The notes beneath the pieces were generated by a model. That model made no database searches and was not told the origin of the DNA. It saw nothing but the letters and a program-made list of their open reading frames with translations. The position numbers and the translations under genes were made by a program. A DNA stretch of 64,000 nt from Pseudolysinimonas sp051954455 (GTDB lineage Bacteria > Actinomycetota > Actinomycetes > Actinomycetales > Microbacteriaceae), in assembly GCF_051954455.1 (NCBI RefSeq), contig NZ_JBQCHS010000002.1:1-64000 (forward strand), given 5' to 3'. Shown in pieces: positions 35,166-43,169 of the stretch (position 1 is the first letter of the stretch; each line of letters opens with the position of its first letter).

Positions 35166-36662
35166 TCAGAGGTCGGCGACGGCGGCTCGGGCCTGTGCCG
35201 GGGTGACGCGTGCGAGAGCGCGGTGGACGGCGGCGCGCGACGGCGGGGCGACCGAGATGCTGGTGGCACCCATCCCGGCGAAGAGGACGGCGAGACGGGG
35301 GTCGGCCGCCGCCTCCCCGCAGACGGAGACGGAGAGGCCGGCAGACCGGGCGCCGACGATGGCGCGCTCGACCATGCGCAGCACGCGCGGGTCGCTCGCG
35401 TCCCCCGCGCGCGACCGGGTGCGCAGCACGCCGAGCACCTGCGCGGTGAGGTCGTTGGTGCCGATCGAGACGAAGTCGACGACGCCGGCGAGGTTCGCGG
35501 TCTCCGCGGCGAGCGACGGCAGCTCGACGACGACGCCGACGGATCGCAGGCCCGCGCCGCGTGCGAGGGCGGCGAACCAGGCGGCCTCCTCTGCATCCCG
35601 CACCATGGGGGCCATGACGTGGAGCGCTCGGGCGCCCTGCGCGTCGGCGAGCGCCGCCAGCTGGTCGCGGAGCAGCGTCTCGTCGGCGCGCGGACCGCGC
35701 AGCCCCGGCGGCAGGAACGGTAGGGGCTTGTCCTCGCTCGGATCCCAGGTGCGGATCACCACCGGCAGACCCCGCGCCGCCCGCAGCACGGCCGCGTAGG
35801 CCGCCGACTGCTCGGCACGTCCCGGTGCGGTGCGCGCCTCGAGCCAGAGCAGCTCGCTGCGGAACAGGCCGATTCCCTCGGCCCCGAGCGCGAGCGCCTC
35901 GGCCACCTCGTCGATCGCACCGACGTTGGCGAGGACGGGCAGGGGGGATCCGTCGGCGAGTTCCGCCGGACCGGTCACGACGATCGGGTGCGGCGCGGTG
36001 GCCGGGCCGGTGTCCCGCGCGACCGTGCCCGCCCCCGCATCGACCCGGATCAGCTCGCCGTCGCGCACGTCGATCGGCCCCACGCCGAGCACCGCCGGGA
36101 CACCGCGCGCGCGGGCGATGATCGCGGTGTGGCCCGTGTAACCGCCGTCGGCGCAGACGAGGCCGAGGACGCGTCCCGGGTCGAGCAGGACGGCGTCGGC
36201 CGGGGCCAGATCGTCGGCGACCAGCACGAACGGCTCGTCGGATTCCGGAAGCGTGGGCAGCCGCCGCCCGCGGACCCGGGCGACGAGTCGGCGGCCCACG
36301 TCGAGCAGGTCGACCACGCGCTCGGCGGAGGCTCCCCCGGCGGCGGCGAGCAGCTCCGCGATCGCATGCACGGCTCCCGCAACGGCCGCGTCGGGCTCCT
36401 CACCGGCGGCCATGCGCGCCTCGATCCGGGCCTGGAGCATGGGATCGCGCGCCATCGCCGCCGTCGCCTCGACGATGCGCCGGCCCGCGTCGCCCGCGGA
36501 CGCCGCGCGGCGCTCCAGCTCGGCCGCCACCGCGTCGATCGCGTGGGCGAGGCGCTCCTCCGGGTCGTCGAGGGGCGTGTCGGCGAGGGACTCGACCGTC
36601 GGCATGCGGCGAACCGGTCCGACGGCAACCCCGTCGCCGATGCCGATCCCGTTCCACGTCAT
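35166..36662 (-). CDS. ptsI: Phosphoenolpyruvate-protein phosphotransferase (PTS enzyme I)
   Basis: The 498-residue protein passes phosphate from PEP to HPr at the head of the sugar phosphotransferase system. The phospho-His is in GGYTGHTAIIARARGVPAVLG near residue 175; PEP-binding motifs are GIGLFRSELLW, RTWDPSEDKPLPFL and VSVCGEAAADP, with the catalytic Cys in the last. It is about 60-70 residues shorter than E. coli EI, mostly in the N-terminal HPr-binding part. ATG 36662 gives MTWNGIGIGDGVAVGP, the usual start. No HPr gene is adjacent; an EIIA is at 15278. Confidence 0.9.
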   Translation of the reverse strand: MTWNGIGIGDGVAVGPVRRMPTVESLADTPLDDPEERLAHAIDAVAAELERRAASAGDAGRRIVEATAAMARDPMLQARIEARMAAGEEPDAAVAGAVHAIAELLAAAGGASAERVVDLLDVGRRLVARVRGRRLPTLPESDEPFVLVADDLAPADAVLLDPGRVLGLVCADGGYTGHTAIIARARGVPAVLGVGPIDVRDGELIRVDAGAGTVARDTGPATAPHPIVVTGPAELADGSPLPVLANVGAIDEVAEALALGAEGIGLFRSELLWLEARTAPGRAEQSAAYAAVLRAARGLPVVIRTWDPSEDKPLPFLPPGLRGPRADETLLRDQLAALADAQGARALHVMAPMVRDAEEAAWFAALARGAGLRSVGVVVELPSLAAETANLAGVVDFVSIGTNDLTAQVLGVLRTRSRAGDASDPRVLRMVERAIVGARSAGLSVSVCGEAAADPRLAVLFAGMGATSISVAPPSRAAVHRALARVTPAQARAAVADL

Positions 36663-36682
36663 CTGGATGCCTGCCGAGCGCC

Positions 36683-36713
36683 AGCCTAGCCGCGCGGAGG
36701 CCCGCCCTAGGCT
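36683..36713. promoter_or_regulatory. Divergent -10 hexamers TAGGCT for ptsI and the BrkB-like gene
   Basis: TAGGCT on the minus strand (36683-36688) serves ptsI, 20 nt before its ATG. TAGGCT on the plus strand (36708-36713) ends 6 nt before ATG 36720, a leaderless arrangement. The two hexamers are 19 bp apart, so the two promoters overlap. Confidence 0.55.
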
Positions 36714-36719
36714 GGCTCC

Positions 36720-37928
36720 ATGGCGCGCAGCACGGCTCCGAGGATCCGCGCGGGGCATGACGGGACGGCGCCCGCCCGTTCGCCGCGCGGCGACCGGCTC
36801 CCCCGGTCCGCCACGGCGGTACCGACCGCCGCATCGCCTCTCGTGGCGCGCGTCCGCGACGTCGCGGACCGGGTGCAGAAGCTGAAGCCGGTGCGGGTGT
36901 TCCGCCGGTACGGCGATCGGCGCGGCGCACTCCTCGCCGCCGGACTGTCGTTCCAGGCGGTCTTCGCCGTGTTCGCGGCGATCTGGGTCGCGTTCTCGGT
37001 CGCCGGGCTCGCGATCGGCGCGAACACGCAGGTCCGCGACGCGCTGTTCGACCTGATCGGCAACGCGGTGCCGGGGCTGATCGACCGCGGCGGGTCGGGC
37101 GGCGCGATCTCCGAGAAGGCACTCCTCTCGACCCCCGCGCTCAGCTGGACGGGCGCCATCGCCCTGGTCGGCACGCTCTTCACGGCGGTCGGATGGCTCG
37201 GGTCGGCCCGCGACGCCGTGCGCGACCTCGCCGGGCTCGCGGCGCCCGCCACCAATTTCGCGCTCCTCAAGCTGAAGGACCTCGGCCTCGCCCTCGCGTT
37301 CGGCGTCGCGCTCATCGTGTCGGCGGCCCTGTCCGTGTTCAGCACCGCCGCCATGAACGCCACCCTCGACCTGCTGCACGTCGACTCGCGTTCGCTCGCC
37401 GCGATCCTCGTCGCCCGCATCATCGGGCTGGCGCTCATGTTCGGGCTCGACGCGTGCGTCCTCGCCGCCCTGTACCGCGTACTCGCCGGGGTGCCGATCC
37501 CGCGGGCGCCGCTCTGGCAGGGCGCCCTGCTCGGCGCGCTCGCGCTCGGCGCCCTGAAGGTGCTCGGCACCTCGCTCCTCGGCGGCGCGACGAAGAACCC
37601 GCTCCTCGCCTCGTTCGCCGTGATCATCGGGCTGCTGATCTGGTTCAACCTGATGTGCCAGGTCGTCCTCCTCGCGGCGGCGTGGATCATCGTGACCGCC
37701 ACCGACCGCGGCGTTCCGCTCGACCCGGTCGGCGAACGGCGCACGCGCGATGCCGAGGTCCGGCTCCGCGCGGAGCTGGAACGCCAGATCCGTCGCGAGG
37801 TCGAGGAGGCGCTGCCGCCCGGTGTCCGGTGGTTCGTGCGCCGGCGGCACAAGCGCATCGAGGACGGCGCCGACGACGAGACCGGCGCGATCCCCACCGC
37901 ACCGACGCCGCCCGCCGCGCGGCGGTGA
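36720..37928 (+). CDS. YihY/BrkB-family inner membrane protein
   Basis: The 402-residue integral membrane protein has six membrane segments between about residues 65 and 330 and long charged ends. Family markers are RRYGDRRGALLAAGLSFQA near residue 60, and the Gly-rich region before the last helix (GLLIWFNLMCQVVLLAAAW). The tail is basic then Pro/Ala-rich. Family members were once called ribonuclease BN, which is not supported; transport or envelope roles are suspected. The HAD gene overlaps its stop by 4 nt. Confidence 0.85.
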   Translation: MARSTAPRIRAGHDGTAPARSPRGDRLPRSATAVPTAASPLVARVRDVADRVQKLKPVRVFRRYGDRRGALLAAGLSFQAVFAVFAAIWVAFSVAGLAIGANTQVRDALFDLIGNAVPGLIDRGGSGGAISEKALLSTPALSWTGAIALVGTLFTAVGWLGSARDAVRDLAGLAAPATNFALLKLKDLGLALAFGVALIVSAALSVFSTAAMNATLDLLHVDSRSLAAILVARIIGLALMFGLDACVLAALYRVLAGVPIPRAPLWQGALLGALALGALKVLGTSLLGGATKNPLLASFAVIIGLLIWFNLMCQVVLLAAAWIIVTATDRGVPLDPVGERRTRDAEVRLRAELERQIRREVEEALPPGVRWFVRRRHKRIEDGADDETGAIPTAPTPPAARR

Positions 37929-38638
37929 GCGGCGTCGAGCTCGTCCTGCTCGACCTCGACGAGACGCTTCTCGACCACGGGTCGGCGGCCCGCGCGGGCC
38001 TGCTGCAGCACCCTGACGTGCTCGCGTACGAGCCGGATCCGGATGCGGCGTTCGATCGCTGGCACGCACTCGAGGAGGAGCACTACGCGCGCTACCTCGC
38101 CGGAGAACTCGGGCATCAGGAGCAGCGCCGCGCGCGGGTGCGCGCCTACCTGGCGCCGCTCGGCGTCGTGCACGACTCCGACGCCGAGACCGACGCGTGG
38201 TTCGGCGCCTACCAGCACGCGGCACATGCGGCGTGGGCCCTGTTCGATGACGTGCTCCCCTGCCTCGCTGCCCTCGGTGACCGGCGCATCGGCGTCATCA
38301 CGAACGGCGAGGCGGCGCCCCAGCGCGCCAAGCTCGCCGCCCTGGGGCTCGACCACCGGGTCGATCCGGTCGTCTGCAGCGGCGCGGTCGGCGTCGCGAA
38401 GCCGGACCCGCGGATCTTCGCGATCGCCTGCGAGGAGGCCGGGATCCCCGCCCACCGCGCCTGCTACGTGGGCGACCGCCTCCGCACCGACGCGATCGGC
38501 GCGGCCCGGGCGGGTCTCCGCGGGGTCTGGCTCGACCGTCCCGGCGGTGCGACGCCCGTCGAGCTCGTCGAGGCGGAGCGCGAAGGGGTCGCCGTCGTGC
38601 GCTCGCTCGCCGCGCTGCCGGCGCTGCTCGCCCGTTAG
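37925..38638 (+). CDS. HAD-superfamily hydrolase
   Basis: The 237-residue phosphatase has all four HAD motifs: LLDLDETLLDHG (nucleophile and acid Asp), GVITNGE, the Lys in GVAKPDPRIF, and YVGDRLRTDAIGA for magnesium. A helical C1 cap lies between motifs I and II. GTG 37925 overlaps the upstream stop (GTGA). The substrate cannot be told. Its TAG stop forms the first half of the -10 hexamer of the next gene. Confidence 0.88.
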   Translation: MSGVELVLLDLDETLLDHGSAARAGLLQHPDVLAYEPDPDAAFDRWHALEEEHYARYLAGELGHQEQRRARVRAYLAPLGVVHDSDAETDAWFGAYQHAAHAAWALFDDVLPCLAALGDRRIGVITNGEAAPQRAKLAALGLDHRVDPVVCSGAVGVAKPDPRIFAIACEEAGIPAHRACYVGDRLRTDAIGAARAGLRGVWLDRPGGATPVELVEAEREGVAVVRSLAALPALLAR

Positions 38639-38641
38639 CCT
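38636..38641 (+). promoter_or_regulatory. -10 hexamer TAGCCT for leaderless xth mRNA
   Basis: TAGCCT ends 6 nt before GTG 38648; its first three bases are the stop codon of the HAD gene. Confidence 0.6.
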
Positions 38642-38647
38642 GGACGG

Positions 38648-39484
38648 GTGGCCCGCCCCCTCCGCATCGCGTCCGTCAACGTGAACGGCGTGCGCGCCGC
38701 GTTCCGCAAGGGCATGGGCGAGTGGCTGGCCGGGCGCGACGTCGACATCCTCGCGCTGCAGGAGGTGCGGGCGGAGACCGACGACCTCGCCGCGCTGCTC
38801 GGCGACGAGTGGGCGGTGCTCCACGATCCCGCGACGGCGAAGGGGCGCGCGGGCGTCGCGCTCGCCTCCCGACGGACGGCGACGATCCATCGCGTCGACC
38901 TCGCGATCGAGGAGGACCACGACACCGCGGGTCGCTGGCTCGAGGCCGACTACGACGTCGACGGACACGTCGTGACGGTCGTGTCGTGCTACGTGAACTC
39001 CGGCGAGGCCGACACCCCGAAGCAGGACGAGAAGTGGCGGTTCCTCGACGCGTTCGAGGCGCGGCTGCCGCGGCTTCGCGAGCACAATCCGCTCGCCGTC
39101 GTCGTCGGCGACCTCAACGTCGGGCACCGCACGCTCGACATCCGCAACTGGAGGGGCAACGTCAAGCGCGCCGGCTTCCTGCCGCGCGAGCGTGCCTACT
39201 TCGACCGCTTCGTGGGCGCGGAGGACGACCCCCGCTACAACGACGGCGCCGGGCTCGGGTGGGTCGACGTCCACCGTCGCTTCCACCCCGACGTGGAGGG
39301 CCCGTACACGTGGTGGTCGCAGCGCGGCCAGGCGTTCGACAACGACACCGGCTGGCGGATCGACTATCAGCTGGCCACACCCGACCTCGCCGCGAAGGCG
39401 GTCCGCTACGAGATCGACCGGGCGACGGCCTACGACGAGCGATGGTCCGACCACGCGCCCGTCGTCGTCGACTACCAGCTCTGA
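38648..39484 (+). CDS. xth: Exodeoxyribonuclease III
   Basis: The 278-residue AP endonuclease/3'-5' exonuclease of base-excision repair has the EEP-fold motifs: RIASVNVNGVRAAFRKG, LALQEVRAE (metal Glu), VVVGDLNVGHRTLDIRN (Asp and Asn), GLGWVDVHR, WRIDYQLATP and the C-terminal SDHAPVVVDY catalytic His. The start is a leaderless-type GTG. Confidence 0.95.
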   Translation: MARPLRIASVNVNGVRAAFRKGMGEWLAGRDVDILALQEVRAETDDLAALLGDEWAVLHDPATAKGRAGVALASRRTATIHRVDLAIEEDHDTAGRWLEADYDVDGHVVTVVSCYVNSGEADTPKQDEKWRFLDAFEARLPRLREHNPLAVVVGDLNVGHRTLDIRNWRGNVKRAGFLPRERAYFDRFVGAEDDPRYNDGAGLGWVDVHRRFHPDVEGPYTWWSQRGQAFDNDTGWRIDYQLATPDLAAKAVRYEIDRATAYDERWSDHAPVVVDYQL

Positions 39485-39501
39485 TCTCGAAGGAACACGT
39501 C

Positions 39502-40506
39502 ATGACCAAGCCCGTCCTCTTCTCGGGCATGCAGCCGAGCGCCGACTCGCTGCACGCCGGCAACTACATCGGCGCGCTCCTGCAGTGGAAGGCGATGCAG
39601 GACGACCACGACGCGTACTTCTGCGTCGTCGACCTGCACGCGATCACCGTGCCGCAGGATCCCGCGAAGCTCCGCGAAGCCACCCGCCGCACCGCGGCGC
39701 AGTACATCGCCGCGGGCATCGACCCGTCGCGCTCGACGCTGTTCGTGCAGTCGCACGTTCCGGCGCACGCGCAGCTCGCCTGGGTGCTCGACACCATCAC
39801 CGGGGACGGCGAGGCGCGCCGGATGACGCAGTACAAGGACAAGACGCAGAAGCAGGGCGCGGATGCCGCCTCCATCGGCCTGCTGGTCTACCCGATCCTG
39901 CAGGCGGCCGACGTGCTGCTCTACGACGCCGAGATCGTGCCGGTCGGCGAGGATCAGCGCCAGCACATCGAGCTGACGCGCAACCTCGCGCAGCGGTTCA
40001 ACCAGCGCTTCGGGGAGACGTTCGTGGTGCCCGAGCTGTCGATCCCGCGCGAGACCGCGAAGATCTACGACCTGCAGAACCCCGCCGCGAAGATGTCGAA
40101 GTCGGGGCCGACCGAGCAGGGCATCCTCTGGGTGCTCGACGAGCCATCGGTGTCGGCCAAGAAGGTGCGCTCGGCCGTCACCGACAATGACCGCGAGATC
40201 CGCTACGACCCGGAGGCCAAGCCCGGGGTGTCGAACCTGCTGACGATCCTCTCGGTCTTCGGCGGGACGCCGATCGCGACGCTCGTCGACGAGTTCGCGG
40301 GCAAGGGCTACGGCGATCTCAAGGCGGCGACGGCGGATGCGGTGGTCGCGGAGTTCGCCCCCGTCCGCGAGCGCGCCCTCGAGCTGCTCGCCGATCCCGC
40401 GGAGCTCGACCGCGTGCTCGCCGTCAACGCGGATCGCGCGAACGACGTCGCCGAGGCGACGCTCCAGCGCGTGTACGACCGCGTCGGATTCCTGCGCCGC
40501 CCGTGA
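39502..40506 (+). CDS. trpS: Tryptophanyl-tRNA synthetase
   Basis: The 334-residue class I synthetase charges tRNA-Trp. It shows MQPSADSLHAGNYIGAL (the HIGH-equivalent is AGNY), the tryptophan pocket around YPILQAADVLLYDAEIVPVGEDQ in two parts, and the KMSKS loop NPAAKMSKSGP near residue 195. ATG 39502 follows an AAGGA ribosome site at 6 nt. It is 17 bp after xth and overlaps the acetyltransferase gene by 4 nt. Confidence 0.96.
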   Translation: MTKPVLFSGMQPSADSLHAGNYIGALLQWKAMQDDHDAYFCVVDLHAITVPQDPAKLREATRRTAAQYIAAGIDPSRSTLFVQSHVPAHAQLAWVLDTITGDGEARRMTQYKDKTQKQGADAASIGLLVYPILQAADVLLYDAEIVPVGEDQRQHIELTRNLAQRFNQRFGETFVVPELSIPRETAKIYDLQNPAAKMSKSGPTEQGILWVLDEPSVSAKKVRSAVTDNDREIRYDPEAKPGVSNLLTILSVFGGTPIATLVDEFAGKGYGDLKAATADAVVAEFAPVRERALELLADPAELDRVLAVNADRANDVAEATLQRVYDRVGFLRRP

Positions 40507-41054
40507 AGCCGGTCGCGCTGCGCTCGGACCGGCTCGTCCTCGACCAGCCGGGCGCCGCCGACGTCGATGACATCACGCGGTACTGCCAGGACCCGGTGTT
40601 CGAGCGCTACCTGACGACGCCGTGGCCGTACGAGCGGCTGCACGCGGTCGGGTTCCTCCACAACGTCGTCGAACCCGGCTGGGCCGAGGACCGCGAGTAC
40701 ACCTGGGCGCTGCGACGCACCGAGGGCGGCCCGCTGATCGGTGTGATCGCGTGGCGGTCCCGCCTCGGCGACGTCGGCTTCTGGCTGGGCGCCGAGCACC
40801 GCGGTGCCGGCCTCATGGCCGAGGCGCTCGGCGTGGTCGCCGACTGGGTCTTCGCGCAGGACGTCCCCGTCATCCGGTGGGAATGCGCGGTGGGCAACAT
40901 CGCGTCGGCGTCGACCGCGCGCGCGGTCGGCTTCCGCTACACGGGCGAGGCGCCACTCGACGTCCCGGCGCGGGACGGCTCGCGGCCGCCCGGATGGCAC
41001 GGCGAGCTGACCCCGATCAGCCCGCGCACGCCGCGACCCGGCTGGCCGATATAG
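40503..41054 (+). CDS. GNAT-family N-acetyltransferase (RimJ/RimL-like)
   Basis: The 183-residue protein starts LRSDRLVLDQPGAADVDDI, the usual N-terminus of RimJ/RimL-type acetyltransferases. It contains DVGFWLGAEHRGAGLMAEAL as the acetyl-CoA-binding motif A and VGNIASASTARAVGF as motif B. It probably acetylates a protein or small amine; the substrate is unknown. GTG 40503 overlaps the trpS stop. Confidence 0.85.
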   Translation: MKPVALRSDRLVLDQPGAADVDDITRYCQDPVFERYLTTPWPYERLHAVGFLHNVVEPGWAEDREYTWALRRTEGGPLIGVIAWRSRLGDVGFWLGAEHRGAGLMAEALGVVADWVFAQDVPVIRWECAVGNIASASTARAVGFRYTGEAPLDVPARDGSRPPGWHGELTPISPRTPRPGWPI

Positions 41055-41076
41055 GACCTCCCCGCCCCGGGATCCT

Positions 41077-41144
41077 GCGTCTCGGGTCTCGCGCCTCGCG
41101 TCTCGCGCTTCGCGCCTCGCGTCTCGCGTCTCGCGTCTCGCGTC
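41077..41144. repeat. Heptamer tandem repeat (GCGTCTC), about 9.7 copies
   Basis: Units of 7 bp run without a break from 41077: five exact GCGTCTC copies plus variants GGGTCTC, GCGCCTC (twice) and GCGCTTC, ending in a partial GCGTC at 41140-41144. It fills the gap between the convergent acetyltransferase and DUF559 genes and leads straight into inverted-repeat element A. Confidence 0.9.
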
Positions 41145-41218
41145 GAAAGTTCAGGTCCGAGTCGTCGCGTCCAGCCGCATCTGCGCGACACGGACGACGC
41201 GCCCTGGACTTTTGACGC
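41140..41218. repeat. Inverted-repeat element A around the 3' end of the DUF559 gene
   Basis: GCGTCGAAAGTTCAGG (41140-41155) is matched by its inverse at 41203-41218 with two G-U-compatible differences, around a 47-nt loop. The left arm holds the stop codon of the DUF559 gene and the right arm is in its last codons. The same 16-mer recurs in element B at 42117. Confidence 0.7.
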
Positions 41219-42029
41219 TTCGGTGAGTCCGAACCGCGTTCACGACGGCACGCGCGACCAGCTCGCGGCGACCGATCACCTGGACGTAGTCGAAGCGCAG
41301 CGGCGTGTAACCCGAGGCCATCGCGACCGCGTCGCGGTCGTGATCGCGGCGCTGCTGCTGCGAAGTGCGGTGCGTCGCCCCGTCCAGCTCGACGATCACG
41401 CACCCCTCGACGAGAAGATCCACGCTGCCGACGCCCACGATGCTCGCCTGCGGCTCGACGTGAAGGCCCAGGTCGCGGATGGCGAGCCGCGTGAGCGACT
41501 CGAGACCGGACTCCGCCGAGGGGTCGGCATCGATGAGCGCGCGGTCGAGAGCCGGACGGATGCACGCGACCTCATCGCGGCGCACGACGCCGCGGCGCAG
41601 GGCGCTGTCGATGGCGGCGACGAGCTCCGGATGCGCGAGGCAGCGCGATGCCTGGACGAGGGCGTCGAGCGGCGAGACGCAGGTCACGGACGGCGCCCGG
41701 AGGAGCTCGCTCCAGTGGAGGACAGCCGGGCCCCGCGACCGCGGTCTCGAGCCGTGCGCCGGGAGGTGGACATGGGGCGCACCGCCGCTCCTCACCCAGA
41801 CACCCAACCGCTGGAGCTCGGTGACGCAGGCGGCCCGCCCGCCTGCGGTGATGGCCGCGGTGATGAGCGGATCGTTATCGGGGGCGGCGAAGACCCCCTG
41901 TCGAAGTCGGACCAGATCGCGTTCCGCTACAGCCGCGCGGATCCTGCGGTCGCTCATCCCGGCATGGATCAGCCGCGCCCGTGTGACGACTCCATCGCGT
42001 CGGAGGAGCCGCCGGATCTCGATCTGCAC
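41151..42029 (-). CDS. AbiEi-like winged-helix protein with DUF559 endonuclease domain (second copy)
   Basis: The 292-residue protein has the same two-part plan as the one at 10050: an N-terminal AbiEi-like winged helix (LLRRDGVVTRARLIHAGMSD then RLRQGVFAAP) and a C-terminal DUF559/Vsr-like domain with IVGVGSVDLLVEGCVIVELD, whose Asp and Glu fit the nuclease core, then THRTSQQQRRDHDRD. No toxin gene is adjacent. GTG 42029 is the best start but the ribosome site is weak. It lies between two inverted-repeat elements and two simple-sequence tracts, which suggests a mobile or rapidly changing locus. Confidence 0.68.
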   Translation of the reverse strand: MQIEIRRLLRRDGVVTRARLIHAGMSDRRIRAAVAERDLVRLRQGVFAAPDNDPLITAAITAGGRAACVTELQRLGVWVRSGGAPHVHLPAHGSRPRSRGPAVLHWSELLRAPSVTCVSPLDALVQASRCLAHPELVAAIDSALRRGVVRRDEVACIRPALDRALIDADPSAESGLESLTRLAIRDLGLHVEPQASIVGVGSVDLLVEGCVIVELDGATHRTSQQQRRDHDRDAVAMASGYTPLRFDYVQVIGRRELVARAVVNAVRTHRSVKSPGRVVRVAQMRLDATTRT

Positions 42030-42116
42030 GCGGCGATGCTGGCCGATCGATCGTCACGCTCTGAGCCCGCGAACGGCCCTGGTGCAGGGGTGTCGCCCGC
42101 ACCGTCCGGGGGAGGA

Positions 42117-42194
42117 GCGTCGAAAGTTCAGGCTCTCGAGGGAGCGCCTCCGTCGAGCGGCGCAGGACGCGCGAGCACGGCCTGAACTATCGAC
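42117..42194. repeat. Inverted-repeat element B upstream of the DUF559 gene
   Basis: The 16-mer GCGTCGAAAGTTCAGG of element A occurs exactly at 42117-42132, and CCTGAACTATCGAC at 42181-42194 is its inverse over 14 bases with one mismatch, around a 48-nt loop. Arm length and loop length match element A, but loop sequences differ. Confidence 0.7.
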
Positions 42195-42202
42195 CGCAGC
42201 GG

Positions 42203-42262
42203 GCACGGGTGCGGGGTGCGGGCGCGGGTGCGGGTGCAGGTGCGGGTGCGGGTGCGGGTGCG
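42203..42262. repeat. GGGTGC-type hexamer tandem repeat
   Basis: Imperfect repeats of GGGTGC (with GGGCGC and AGGTGC variants) fill the space between element B and the stop of the EamA gene. It has no coding potential that I trust. Confidence 0.8.
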
Positions 42263-42278
42263 GCGGCGCGGGCGTGCG

Positions 42279-43157
42279 TCAGGCCACGGGTTCGGCGATC
42301 GGCGGCCTGCGCGGCGCGGTCAGCACCGCGCCCGCCGACGCGGCGGCGACGAGCACGATCGCGACGACGGCGACGAGCGGCAGGGTCTGGCCGAGGATCA
42401 CGAGGCCGACGATCGCGGCGATGGCCGGCGACATGCTCATGAGCACGCCGAACGGCGACGCGCCCAGACGGCGGAGTGCGAACAGCTCGACGCCGTACGG
42501 GATCGCCGACGACAGCACCGCGATCGCGAGACCGAGAGCGAGGTGGGCCGGCTCGATCATCCTCGGCCCCGCGGTGATGATCCCGACCGGCAACGTCAGG
42601 ACCGCGGCGACCGCCATCGCCCAGGCGAGGCCGTCGAGACGGCGGAATCGCCGGCCGGCCTCCGCGGACGCGAGGATGTAGGCCGCCCAGCAGAGCGCGG
42701 CGAGCGCCGCGAGACCGACGCCCACCGGGTCGAGCCCCGACAGGTCACCGCCCCAGAGCAGGAGCACGCCGGCGACACCGAGCCCCGCCCACAGCCAGGC
42801 GATCCGGCGCCCCGCCACCACCACCGAGAGCACGAGCGGCCCGAGCACCTCGATCGTGACCGTCGTGCCGAGCGGGATGCGCTCCGTCGCCAGGTAGAAG
42901 GCGGAGTTCATGACGGCGAGCGCCGCCCCGAATCCGACGACGACGCCCCAGTCGCCGAGCCGGCGCGGCAGGCGGGGGCGGGCGACGAGCAGGAGAACGA
43001 CCGTCGAGAAGGCGACGCGGAGGGCGATCGTGCCGAACACGCCGACCTGGGGGAAGAGGAGCACCGCAACGGCCGCGCCGCAGTCCTGCCCGATGAGCTC
43101 CGCGAGGACCAGGGCCCCGGCCCCGGCGCGCACGCGGAGCGGGACGGCGGGCGGCAC
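42279..43157 (-). CDS. EamA-family (RhtA-like) metabolite exporter
   Basis: The 292-residue inner-membrane protein has ten hydrophobic segments in two EamA repeats, with FYLATERIPLGTTVTIEVLG at the end of the first repeat and YGVELFALRRLGASPFGVLM in the second, as in threonine/homoserine exporters of the RhtA type. The substrate is not certain. GTG 43157 is preceded at 6 nt by TAGGCT, so the mRNA is probably leaderless. Confidence 0.85.
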   Translation of the reverse strand: MPPAVPLRVRAGAGALVLAELIGQDCGAAVAVLLFPQVGVFGTIALRVAFSTVVLLLVARPRLPRRLGDWGVVVGFGAALAVMNSAFYLATERIPLGTTVTIEVLGPLVLSVVVAGRRIAWLWAGLGVAGVLLLWGGDLSGLDPVGVGLAALAALCWAAYILASAEAGRRFRRLDGLAWAMAVAAVLTLPVGIITAGPRMIEPAHLALGLAIAVLSSAIPYGVELFALRRLGASPFGVLMSMSPAIAAIVGLVILGQTLPLVAVVAIVLVAAASAGAVLTAPRRPPIAEPVA

Positions 43158-43163
43158 CCGCTC

Positions 43164-43169
43164 AGCCTA
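43164..43169 (-). promoter_or_regulatory. -10 hexamer TAGGCT for leaderless EamA mRNA
   Basis: TAGGCT on the minus strand ends 6 nt before GTG 43157; its TAG is also the stop codon of the asparaginase gene. Confidence 0.6.

Noticed and set aside
36707..39454. A 915-codon minus-strand frame
   Set aside because: It is antisense to the BrkB-like, HAD and xth genes, which have clear motifs; the translation has no recognisable domain.
41077..42262. CRISPR array suspected from the repeat tracts
   Set aside because: Repeat units are only 6-7 bp without spacers, and there are no cas genes.
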